Source: JBALVT01 sp045110675 (lineage in GTDB: Bacteria; Pseudomonadota; Gammaproteobacteria; Pseudomonadales; Halieaceae). From it: a DNA stretch of 64,000 nucleotides. Positions 9,101 to 16,496 of the stretch are shown here, piece after piece. Where the stretch lies: assembly GCA_045110675.1 (NCBI GenBank), contig JBGCGJ010000044.1:1-64000 (forward strand), read 5' to 3'. The first letter of the stretch is position 1, and each line of letters starts with the position of its first letter. Both the position numbers and the translations under genes were made by a program. A model generated the notes under the pieces. That model did no database searches. It worked only from the letters and a program-made list of their open reading frames with translations, and was not told the origin of the DNA.

Positions 9101-11036
9101 GAGTATTGATGTACAGACCACTGATTTCACGGTGGTGGGTATCGGAGACATGGCTGGCGATGTATTCGGCAACGGTATGCTACTTTCCGAACATATTAAA
9201 TTGCTGGCTGCCTTCAATCATCTTCATATATTCGTCGACCCGAATCCTGATGCGGCAGCCAGTTTTGTGGAGCGTAAACGACTCTTTGAATTGCCCCGCT
9301 CCAGTTGGTCCGATTACGAGGCTAAGCTGATATCTGAAGGCGGCGGTGTTTTTGAACGCTCCGCCAAGTCGATAGCCATTTCTGCGGAAATGAAAACCTG
9401 CTTTGATATCACCGAGGACAGGCTTACCCCTAACGATTTGATCAGCTACATACTTAAATCCAGGGTCGATCTTCTGTGGAATGGCGGTATCGGCACCTAT
9501 GTCAAAGCGACCACAGAGACGGATATGGATGTGGGAGATAAAGCCAATGACAGCCTGCGGCTCAATGCTAATGAATTGCGATGTGGCGTCATCGGCGAGG
9601 GTGGGAACCTGGGGATGACTCAATTGGCCCGGGTGGAATACGGTCTTAACGGTGGCCGATCGAACACAGATTTTATCGACAATGCAGGTGGAGTCGACTG
9701 CTCAGATCACGAAGTGAACATTAAGATACTTTTGAATGCGGTCATGGCCAGAGGGGATCTCACCCAGAAACATCGCAATGCTCTGCTCGAGGAAATGACC
9801 ACCAGTGTCTCTGAATTGGTGCTCAAAAATAATTATCGCCAGGTCCAGGCCATCAGTATTACTGAGAACCAGGCGGAGGCTCGCAGCGGCGAATATCGGC
9901 GTTTCATCACCAAGATGGAAAACAGTGGGCGTCTCAATCGAGCACTGGAGTTTTTGCCCTCAGATGAGGTGTTGGCCGATAGAAAAGCACAGGGTAAGGC
10001 GCTGACTCGACCCGAGTTATCCGTGCTCGTGTCCTATAGTAAAGCGATTTTGAAGGAAGAGTTAATCGAGTCTGATCTAGGGCTGGATCCCCATCTAGCC
10101 AATGTGGTGAAGACCGCCTTTCCAGATCGTCTGTTGGAGGAGTATGAAGAGGAGATTCTCGGCCATCAGCTGCAGCGAGAGATCATGTGTACCCAAACTG
10201 CCAACGATATCGTCAATCGCATGGGCCTCAATTTTGTCGATAGGCAGCGCAAGGCCACGGGGGCCCCGGTCGCTGATGTTGCACGCGCTTATACCACGGT
10301 TATGAATGTGTTTTCTGTCGCCCAGCTCTGGGATGACATCGAAACTCTGGATCACCAGGTAGAATCCTGCGCTCAAATGGACATGATGCTGGAGCTGATC
10401 AGGCTGGTAAAACGATCCGTGCGCTGGATGCTGCGCAACAGGCGTCACGATCTGGCACCCACCAAGTCGATTGCCGAATTTGGAGAGGGCTTAGCCCAGC
10501 TTCGCGAAGTGCTAATGCCCATGCTAAGCGGGAGAGCGGCTGAGTCTTACCAAAGCGGATTGAAGAAATACACCAGTGCAGGAGTGCCTGAAGAGCTGGC
10601 CTCTGCGGTAGCCAGCTCGGCCCAGTTGTATAAGGCGCTGGGAATTATCCAGGCGGCGTCGGAGACAGATGCTGATTTACTGGAGGTCGCGCAGGTCTAT
10701 TTTCTGCAGGGCGAAAGATTGGAACTCGACTGGTTTAGCGGGCAGATTAATGCCGCCAAGGTGGAAAATGAGTGGCAGGCACTCGCCAGGGATACCTATA
10801 TGGAGGATCTGGAGTGGCAGCAGCGCACACTATCGATTGGAGCTCTCAGACATGTCTGTGAGAAACGCGACATTGTGGCGTGCCTGGAGCGCTGGGAAGC
10901 CCTGGAGGAAACCTTGATTAATCGCTGGAAAGAGATGTTGACGGAGTTGCACGCGACGGATTCGCCAGACTTTGCCATGTACGCCGTGGCCAACCGAGAG
11001 TTGTTGGATCTTGCACAGAGCAGCATGGTCGACTGA
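6180..11036 (+). CDS. gdhB: NAD-specific glutamate dehydrogenase, large (about 180 kDa) type
   Basis: The 1,618-residue enzyme oxidatively deaminates glutamate to 2-oxoglutarate and ammonia with NAD+. Length and sequence match the large NAD-GDH class. N-terminal regulatory segments fill the first 700 or so residues. The catalytic core contains RGGKVARGGLRWSDRAEDFR, VKNAVIVPVGAKGGF and DFTVVGIGDMAGDVFGNGML (dinucleotide-binding region), and the protein ends in a long helical domain. The ATG is preceded by GAGGAC at about nine bases. It is a single-gene unit divergent from the MoxR operon. Large NAD-GDHs serve amino-acid catabolism, which fits a window rich in amine and betaine degradation genes that feed glutamate. 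No frameshift is seen over the full length. Confidence 0.97.
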   Translation: MAWDTLKESVLSDLAQLIDHRGEEAHRGQLHLLAKTFYGRFAAEDMRGRSVENIYGCLYGLLHFLQKSSGDEPKVRIFNPELGSHGWESKNTVIALLCRDMPFCTSSVRGELNRRGIRVHVVSSCNLVTTRNKKGELKDILEANGESKAKNLSKVSKESLVYFEIVRHSDLESLEPLRETLADIIREVGVVVGDFKPMLDRLDDCADIISQSDCVAEDFRSEALEFVRWLSHLHITFLGYEYAQVSRTGSVLSISVDDNRSLGLLRHRNTSSVRDLTSDLESMSREQLHRKQLSFSKSRVRSRVHRLAYPDYVEVKEYDKQGEVVGLHRFMGLYTFNVYSMSPDLIPILRRKVAQVMKMSDLDGSEHDGRELARVLETFPRDELFQSSIDELHETVQSVNRIQERPQTRLFIRKDIHGKFFNCLVYIPRDSYSTELRMVIQNILVNALGAEEAEFTTQFSESILVRCHFVLRVNPSDETQFELNEIEEHIVQATLSWEDRLRIRLIEEFGEEGGENYVRDIGQGFPPGYRDDFDPRIAVLDIKKFQVLLDGQEVAMSLYRVLEEGDDRLRLRLYRRGESLPLSDILPIMENLGLRVVTERPYAVRAASGDRYWVQEFSLIYALSNDIDLDQVKDEFEDAFARIWFGEAESDSFNRLLLGTRLTWREIALLRAYARYLRQVRFPYSADYIAETMANHLHLTGYLVELFLTRFSPAFDGDEEWRAQRESAIVQSITDGLEGVQNLGEDRIVRQFLAVIKATVRTNFFQEGEGGALKPYFSFKLFPADIPDIPQPVPMFEIFVYSPRVEGVHLRGGKVARGGLRWSDRAEDFRTEVLGLVKAQQVKNAVIVPVGAKGGFVAKKMTANMTRDEVQQEGIACYKLFIRGLLDITDNRTEGGVVRPHLVVVKDDEDPYLVVAADKGTATFSDIANDISAEYKFWLGDAFASGGSVGYDHKKMAITARGAWVSVQRHFREMSIDVQTTDFTVVGIGDMAGDVFGNGMLLSEHIKLLAAFNHLHIFVDPNPDAAASFVERKRLFELPRSSWSDYEAKLISEGGGVFERSAKSIAISAEMKTCFDITEDRLTPNDLISYILKSRVDLLWNGGIGTYVKATTETDMDVGDKANDSLRLNANELRCGVIGEGGNLGMTQLARVEYGLNGGRSNTDFIDNAGGVDCSDHEVNIKILLNAVMARGDLTQKHRNALLEEMTTSVSELVLKNNYRQVQAISITENQAEARSGEYRRFITKMENSGRLNRALEFLPSDEVLADRKAQGKALTRPELSVLVSYSKAILKEELIESDLGLDPHLANVVKTAFPDRLLEEYEEEILGHQLQREIMCTQTANDIVNRMGLNFVDRQRKATGAPVADVARAYTTVMNVFSVAQLWDDIETLDHQVESCAQMDMMLELIRLVKRSVRWMLRNRRHDLAPTKSIAEFGEGLAQLREVLMPMLSGRAAESYQSGLKKYTSAGVPEELASAVASSAQLYKALGIIQAASETDADLLEVAQVYFLQGERLELDWFSGQINAAKVENEWQALARDTYMEDLEWQQRTLSIGALRHVCEKRDIVACLERWEALEETLINRWKEMLTELHATDSPDFAMYAVANRELLDLAQSSMVD

Positions 11037-11046
11037 GGTGTGTTTG

Positions 11047-11068
11047 CCCGGTCGGATTGTCGACCGGG
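11047..11068 (+). terminator. Hairpin after the glutamate dehydrogenase gene
   Basis: CCCGGTCG (11047-11054) and CGACCGGG (11061-11068) form a perfect 8-bp stem with a 6-base loop, 10 bases past the stop codon. No T-tract follows, so it is either a weak or assisted terminator, or a 3'-end stabilising hairpin. Confidence 0.5.
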
Positions 11069-11153
11069 ATGAGATAGTGTCGCTAGGTTGTTGAGCGCTA
11101 TCTACCCCTTGGATGCGGTAAATAGCTCGGTGCTAGTTGAATTCTTATTGAGA

Positions 11154-11357
11154 CTAGACAGCTCGAATTTTATGAACCCCGGAAACACCGGTGAGTCCAT
11201 CCCACTGATCGCAGCGTCCTTCGCGCCATCCTGTGAGCCAGTTTTGTCTATGATTGTCTTCTTCATGGGGGCAAAAATCACTGCTGCGGCCACTCAGGCC
11301 GGCCTGGTATCCTCGATCGAATGCTCTGTCGTTCATATCACGTTTCTGTCTTCTCAT
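11154..11357 (-). CDS. rmf: Ribosome modulation factor (RMF)
   Basis: The 67-residue basic protein matches RMF closely: MRRQKRDMNDRAFDRGYQAG, then SGRSSDFCP, then NWLTGWREGRCDQWDGLTG. RMF dimerises 70S ribosomes into inactive 100S particles in stationary phase or starvation. The extended tail (QWDGLTGVSGVHKIRAV) resembles the longer pseudomonad form rather than the 55-residue enterobacterial one. The start at 11357 is chosen because GGAG lies nine bases before it; an in-frame ATG three codons upstream touches that GGAG directly. It stands alone between convergent gdhB and the MFS gene. Confidence 0.93.
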   Translation of the reverse strand: MRRQKRDMNDRAFDRGYQAGLSGRSSDFCPHEEDNHRQNWLTGWREGRCDQWDGLTGVSGVHKIRAV

Positions 11358-11509
11358 AGAGTACATCTCCGTTGGGTTAGCTTGGTGTCCTTGAACACCA
11401 GTTCATCAAACCAGAGCCGGCTGCACAAGTCGACAATTGATTTGTTCTGAGAATTTGCTTTGATATAACTTCGCGCTTTTCCCTCGCCGCTAGTGCTGGA
11501 ATACCGTTA

Positions 11510-11524
11510 AAAAACAAGGTTTTT
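11510..11524 (-). terminator. Weak A/T hairpin downstream of the MFS gene
   Basis: On the minus strand AAAAAC-CTT-GTTTTTT follows the MFS stop codon by about 42 bases. The stem is only six pairs, mostly A-T, but it runs directly into a T-tract. A weak intrinsic terminator separating the MFS gene from rmf is possible. Confidence 0.3.
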
Positions 11525-11566
11525 CGGCGCACTGACCAATTTTGCTCTGCTGCAAACAACGGCAGT

Positions 11567-12832
11567 CTAGCTCTTCAAACCTTTGACAAACTTGATGTAG
11601 ATCACCGTGGCCGTGCCCAAACCGAGGGCGCAGATACCCGCCGTACTCAGAAAAAAGTATCGATAACCCTCAGCGCCGGGGTAGCTGTCTAACAGCACGC
11701 CGCCGAGGATGGGCATAAAGATGTCGGGAGAGAATCCAATGGTGGAAACAATGCCCGCTGCCGTTCCCGTCACGGAGAGGGGGATGCCACCTTCCTCAAG
11801 CAAAGCAAAATAAATACCGCGCATTGCGTACACGGCAATAGAGGCTATGGCCACGTTGATCAGCATGACAGGCAGCAGGCTCGCTGTGCCCGGAAGCAGG
11901 GCAAACAGAATGAAGCTGGTCATTAGCAGTAGAAACAGAAAACACACGGACCTGGCGATTCCGAACTTGTCTGCAATGAACCCGGCGATCAAAGCCGCCA
12001 GTGGCTTTAGCCACATTTTTCCTACGCTGATACTGGCGGCGATGGTAACGCTGAGCATAAATATATCAGAGGCGTAGGAGGTGAAGCGGAAGGTGCCCCA
12101 GTAGGCGCAATAGCCACACATTACAACTAGGCCAATGAGCCAGACAATGGGCATTTTGAGGGTTGCCAGGATTTCCTCCAGGCCGACTTTAGGTTTGTCC
12201 TCACGCCTTTGTTGCGTCTCATCGGGTTCGGTGAGAACCAACCAGGCGATCATGCCCAGCAAAATCATGAAGCCAGACATCAGCTGAATGACTGCAGACA
12301 GGGCTAGATCTTTGCTGCCAAGGGCGGCGAAGACGGCGAGTAAGGCGACAGAGCTCAAGACTTCCGCAAACCCGCGCCCGGTTTCCAACATGCCGAAAGC
12401 TCGCCCTTGTTCCTTTGGAGGGGCTGAGTTGCGGGTAGCTCGAATCATAGCGCCCCAAAACAGCAAGGTGATACTCACTCCCCACAGCCCATGAATAGCC
12501 AAACTGACGGAATAGCTGGGAAAGGTGGCGAAATAGAATCCCAATGCACCAGTGAGTGTAAGGGAGCTGGTGATGAGCGCTCGAGAGGACACCCGGTCTG
12601 CCAGCCAACCACCTGGGAAATAGCATACCAGGGAGGTGAAACCGAACATGCTGAGCAAACTGCCCACTTCGGTGTTGTTCAGAGATAGCGCAGTGGCCAA
12701 AGGGGTGTAATAAACCTCTTGCAGGAATGGCAGCAAGAACACCACTCCACCAGAGATACTGATAACCGCTACGATCAGCCAGCGACGAATGCTTGAGATG
12801 TCTGTTGCTCCCTTGACCGACCCGTGATTCAT
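11567..12832 (-). CDS. Major facilitator superfamily transporter
   Basis: The 421-residue protein has about twelve hydrophobic segments. The MFS signature loop between helices 2 and 3 reads GGWLADRVSSRALITSS, and a related ADKFGIARSV loop lies between helices 8 and 9 in the second half. It is therefore an inner-membrane secondary transporter. The substrate cannot be read from sequence. It is divergently transcribed from a TonB-dependent receptor gene across a 265-base region, so the two may take one compound across the outer and inner membranes. The ATG at 12832 has only a weak upstream GGA. Confidence 0.88.
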   Translation of the reverse strand: MNHGSVKGATDISSIRRWLIVAVISISGGVVFLLPFLQEVYYTPLATALSLNNTEVGSLLSMFGFTSLVCYFPGGWLADRVSSRALITSSLTLTGALGFYFATFPSYSVSLAIHGLWGVSITLLFWGAMIRATRNSAPPKEQGRAFGMLETGRGFAEVLSSVALLAVFAALGSKDLALSAVIQLMSGFMILLGMIAWLVLTEPDETQQRREDKPKVGLEEILATLKMPIVWLIGLVVMCGYCAYWGTFRFTSYASDIFMLSVTIAASISVGKMWLKPLAALIAGFIADKFGIARSVCFLFLLLMTSFILFALLPGTASLLPVMLINVAIASIAVYAMRGIYFALLEEGGIPLSVTGTAAGIVSTIGFSPDIFMPILGGVLLDSYPGAEGYRYFFLSTAGICALGLGTATVIYIKFVKGLKS

Positions 12833-12977
12833 CCGACTGGAGGTGCCGATTTCACTGGTCTAATCCACACATAATACTCAAATCTCATTGTTGCGCCACA
12901 GGCGTGCACTGCGTTAGCTACCTGAACCAAAATGGGGCAAATAACTTAGTGTTTGAAAGCTTGTACGGCGGTTGCTA

Positions 12978-12995
12978 AATGAATTAGTATTCATT
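12978..12995. promoter_or_regulatory. Inverted repeat in the divergent MFS / TonB-receptor region
   Basis: AATGAAT-TAGT-ATTCATT is a perfect 7-bp inverted repeat with a 4-base spacer. It lies 146 bases from the MFS start and 103 bases from the receptor start. Size and symmetry suit a TetR-type or similar dimeric repressor. The right half continues as ATTCATTCAA, and a matching TATTCATTCAA occurs on the minus strand near 36845-36855. Confidence 0.45.
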
Positions 12996-13097
12996 CAATA
13001 AGAAAGTATTAATCGCCGCATGTCCAGTCGTTTCGCGACACCGAGGCCAATTGGCGGTTTGAGATAATAATGACAACTCAATTGAGAGACCGTACTT

Positions 13098-15476
13098 ATG
13101 TCAGGTATTGAAGCATCACAGTCCCCTCACGTCCGCTTTGCCAAGTCCATGCTCGCCCGATCTATTGCCACCGCATTGGGTGTTACGGGAGCGGGAGTCG
13201 CTACCGGGCAGGAAAGAGAGTTTGCCCTTGAAGAAGTGATTGTGACAGCTCGACAGCACAAGGAGAGTACCCAGGATGTGCCTATGCATATCCAGACTCT
13301 CACAGGGAAGGACCTCAAGAAACAAGGCCTTACGTCTCTGGAGGATTTAAGCCGTTTTGTTCCCAGCCTGAGTATTTCCAGTACCAGCCCGGGTCAAAAT
13401 ACCATTACCTTCCGGGGTGTAAGTGACGGGGGTGGATTTTTGGTAGATCCCACCGCGGCGATCTACCTGGATGAGCAACCTTTGACTCTTACCTCCCAAG
13501 CGCCTGATATTTACATGGCCGATATCGCTCGTGTCGAGGCGCTAGCAGGCCCTCAGTCGACACTGTTTGGAGCCAGCTCCCAGTCAGGCACGGTGCGCTA
13601 TATCACCAACAAGCCAGATACCACAGAATTTAGCGCCAATATCGGTGTCGGTGTCGAATCAATCAGTGAAGGTGAAACCGGCTACGATATCGATGCGACG
13701 GTTAATATCCCGATTATCGAAAACAAACTTGCGGTTCGCTTCACAGGCTTTAGCAAGCGACAGGCTGGATTTATCGACAATGTCCTTGGGACCACTGTCG
13801 TCGATGGCCCCAATGCACTGGGTTCTGGGCTTGGCGGCCAAAAAACCAATGCCAGTGCGGTTGATGATGATATCAACGGTTACGACTGGACCGGCGGCCG
13901 AGCGCAAGTTCGCTGGCATATTAACGAGGACATCACTGCTACTCTGGCGGCGAACTACCAAAAAATTGATGCCGATGGTTTTAACGACCACGACCCCACG
14001 GTAGGCGACCTCGAGGTCATTAAATTCATTGAAGAGCCTCGCGAAGACACACTCAAGCAAATAAGCCTGATGATCGAAGCGGATCTGGGTTTTGCCCAGC
14101 TGGTGTCCGCGACCTCTTATTTCGACCGTGATATCTACTACGAAACAGACACACAGGCTTATTCGGCCTATTTTCACTACAGCTTCGGCATCTACGCGGG
14201 CTACGCGACCTATGATTTTGGTCTCGACCCCATCGGTGGTCAGTCCAACGAGCAGAACAACGATGCATTTACCCAGGAGTTCCGCCTGAGTAGCAGCTCA
14301 GAGAAGATGCAGTGGACTGTGGGCGCTTTCTATCAGGAATCGGAGGAGATCTGGGATTTTATTTCCTACCTGGATGATTATCGCAATTCCCCCGCGTTTG
14401 CCGCATGGTCCTATTTCTATCCCGGCATTGCACCGACCGATGGCTGGTGGCTCTCGGTTCAAGGGACAGAACGGACCGATATGGCCGTTTTCGGCGAGAT
14501 CGACTACAGCATCACCGACAAGCTTGATTTGATATTGGGTGGTCGCTGGTTTGATATCGACGTTGATCGAACCTATCAAGTGTACCGACCCACAACTCGT
14601 CTGGAGCAAGACTTGATTGCCGGTGGCACAGACGACGGCTTTGTGCCAAAAGTGGGTATCCAATACAACTTTACAGACGACGTGATGGGCTATGTTCTCT
14701 ATTCCGAAGGTTTCCGGGTCGGTGGCGTCAATCGCGGCCGAGGTGTGCCTACCCTGCCAGTCGAATATGACTCGGATACTCTGGAAAACTTTGAAGTTGG
14801 TATAAAATCCAGGTGGCTTGACGGACGCCTACAGTTTAACGCGACGCTATACACCATGGATTGGACCGATGTTCAGCTGGAAGTAACAGATCCAAGCTTT
14901 AACATTGGTCAGCCGTTCCAGGTAGTGGTCGCCAATTTAGGCGATGCGACGGTGGAAGGTTTGGATTTGGACTTCACTGCAGCTGTGACCGAAGCCTTGG
15001 TGGTAGGTTTCAATATGACCTATATTGACACCGCCGAAGTTGAAGCCCCTGCAACTTTCCCCGATGAGCGTTTCGAGGGAGGGGTTGCCTCACTGGGCCT
15101 GGAGCCGACTTCGGATCTACCACTGTTTGCTGATCTGGCATGGTCTGCCTATGCAGAATATAGCTGGGCTACAAATTGGCTTGACGGTGATGAAGCTTAT
15201 GTGCGGTTGCAGCATAGCTACACAGGTGAATCCCTGAACCAATTGACGAGTTCCGGTAATTCTCCGAGAGTTTTACAGGAAGACTATTCGCAGACGGATA
15301 TTGTCCTGGGCTATGAAACCGCCGATTGGACCGCGCGATTGTCTGTGATGAATCTCGACGACGAACGGGGAACCACTTTCTCCGATTCTTCAGACTTCGA
15401 TACGTTCTTCGGTCGCAGTAGTGAAAATATTATCAGGCCCAGACGAGTAAACTTTAGTGTGAGGTACAACTTCTAA
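13098..15476 (+). CDS. TonB-dependent outer-membrane receptor
   Basis: The 792-residue protein is a TonB-dependent receptor. The N-terminal export segment (about residues 1-37) is followed by a TonB-box-like EEVIVTARQ (45-53). The plug domain contains FRGVSDGGGFLVDPTAAIYLD and ARVEALAGPQSTLFGASSQSG, and the beta-barrel ends in an aromatic residue (VNFSVRYNF), as outer-membrane barrels do. It would import a siderophore, vitamin, sugar or other large ligand using TonB energy. The ligand is unknown. It faces the MFS transporter divergently. Plug-type receptors of this marine type often serve organic nutrients rather than iron. A strong terminator follows. Confidence 0.95.
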   Translation: MSGIEASQSPHVRFAKSMLARSIATALGVTGAGVATGQEREFALEEVIVTARQHKESTQDVPMHIQTLTGKDLKKQGLTSLEDLSRFVPSLSISSTSPGQNTITFRGVSDGGGFLVDPTAAIYLDEQPLTLTSQAPDIYMADIARVEALAGPQSTLFGASSQSGTVRYITNKPDTTEFSANIGVGVESISEGETGYDIDATVNIPIIENKLAVRFTGFSKRQAGFIDNVLGTTVVDGPNALGSGLGGQKTNASAVDDDINGYDWTGGRAQVRWHINEDITATLAANYQKIDADGFNDHDPTVGDLEVIKFIEEPREDTLKQISLMIEADLGFAQLVSATSYFDRDIYYETDTQAYSAYFHYSFGIYAGYATYDFGLDPIGGQSNEQNNDAFTQEFRLSSSSEKMQWTVGAFYQESEEIWDFISYLDDYRNSPAFAAWSYFYPGIAPTDGWWLSVQGTERTDMAVFGEIDYSITDKLDLILGGRWFDIDVDRTYQVYRPTTRLEQDLIAGGTDDGFVPKVGIQYNFTDDVMGYVLYSEGFRVGGVNRGRGVPTLPVEYDSDTLENFEVGIKSRWLDGRLQFNATLYTMDWTDVQLEVTDPSFNIGQPFQVVVANLGDATVEGLDLDFTAAVTEALVVGFNMTYIDTAEVEAPATFPDERFEGGVASLGLEPTSDLPLFADLAWSAYAEYSWATNWLDGDEAYVRLQHSYTGESLNQLTSSGNSPRVLQEDYSQTDIVLGYETADWTARLSVMNLDDERGTTFSDSSDFDTFFGRSSENIIRPRRVNFSVRYNF

Positions 15477-15501
15477 ACATTACATTGTCAGGAAACAAAA
15501 G

Positions 15502-15525
15502 AGGGCGTTTGTAACGCCCTTTTTT
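15502..15525 (+). terminator. Intrinsic terminator of the TonB-receptor gene
   Basis: AGGGCGTT (15502-15509), loop TGT, AACGCCCT (15513-15520), then a run of T to 15525. A GC-rich 8-bp stem with T-tract, 26 bases past the stop codon. Confidence 0.9.
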
Positions 15526-15551
15526 GTGGAACTAAACTACGCAGTTTGTTC

Positions 15552-16496
15552 TCAATCGAATGGCCAAACCTCCAGCCCGTGAATAGCGTTGCGAATATCC
15601 ATGGTTAGATTCACCACGGCAACTCGCTCGCCATTGCGTAAATCATAAAGACTAATCGTCGAGGGCGATGAGCCACCCGCGATGTGGTGATCGCCCACGG
15701 CACACAGTCCGCGACCAAATGCCTGTCTGGCGATACGCGAATCATCGACGCCATCAAATTCCAGGTCAGATTTTGGGTAGCTCGGAATAGGCATCGTTTT
15801 TTGCTTACCATCTCGCGATACATATCTGACAACGTCATTCTGTGTGTCGTTGAATACGACGCCTCCTTGAAAGGGTTGGGCGTTGTGTGTGCCCTGGGGC
15901 AAGTTACAGATTTCGCTAATTTCCATTTGCCCGTTGAGGTGCAGCATTGCTTTGGTGTGAAGCCCGCTAAAATAAATACCGGAGGGTACAACGTGCACCA
16001 TGTTGATGTGGTAGGTATTGGACAGAGGGGGGCCACCTGAAGTGCGCGGATCAAAAGCTTGTGCAACCCAGTTTTTGCCGTTGCGATTGACGAACAAGCC
16101 CCACACGAAACTGCGTGTACTTAAGTCAAATGCCAGTAAGCTGTCGAAGCCTGTTGAGCTCAGAAACAGTTTGTTGTCCTGTAGGCTAATTTCATGACAA
16201 TGTCGCAGGTACGGATTTGTATAAGAATCTTTTAATTGGAAATCCCTCGTGTAACAAAATAGCTCATCACTGGCAGCGATAAAAATTTCATCGTCGGCAA
16301 ATGCAATACCTCGTAAACCTCGGTCCCAACCGCGGCCGGAAAAGTCGATATCGCCGCGATTCCAATCCAAATGTTGTTGCACTGATTGACTGGCGAAATC
16401 GATCGTGTAAATGCCGCCGTGACTCTGACCTTTCTCGCTACCTCTCACCACCGAGCTGGCGATTAGTTTCGGTAGGCTAAGTTTTTGCTCACTCAT
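15552..16496 (-). CDS. Propeller-like protein of unknown function, coupled to a TPR-sulfotransferase
   Basis: The 314-residue protein has no signal peptide and no recognised catalytic motif. Strand-rich repeats recur about every 40-50 residues (GIYTIDFASQSVQQHLDW; GIAFADDEIFIAASDELFCY; LLAFDLSTRSFVWGLFV; GVVFNDTQNDVVRYVS), which suggests a six- or seven-bladed beta-propeller. His-rich spots occur (RHCHEIS, YHINMVHV, GTHNAQ). The start overlaps the stop of the TPR-sulfotransferase gene as ATGA, so the two products are made together. A role as a substrate-binding or lyase-like partner of the sulfotransferase is possible but unproven. Confidence 0.7.
   Translation of the reverse strand: MSEQKLSLPKLIASSVVRGSEKGQSHGGIYTIDFASQSVQQHLDWNRGDIDFSGRGWDRGLRGIAFADDEIFIAASDELFCYTRDFQLKDSYTNPYLRHCHEISLQDNKLFLSSTGFDSLLAFDLSTRSFVWGLFVNRNGKNWVAQAFDPRTSGGPPLSNTYHINMVHVVPSGIYFSGLHTKAMLHLNGQMEISEICNLPQGTHNAQPFQGGVVFNDTQNDVVRYVSRDGKQKTMPIPSYPKSDLEFDGVDDSRIARQAFGRGLCAVGDHHIAGGSSPSTISLYDLRNGERVAVVNLTMDIRNAIHGLEVWPFD

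Noticed and set aside
11088..11450. Plus-strand frame of 120 codons after glutamate dehydrogenase
   Set aside because: It overlaps rmf on the other strand, whose protein is a clear family match; the plus frame has no motif.
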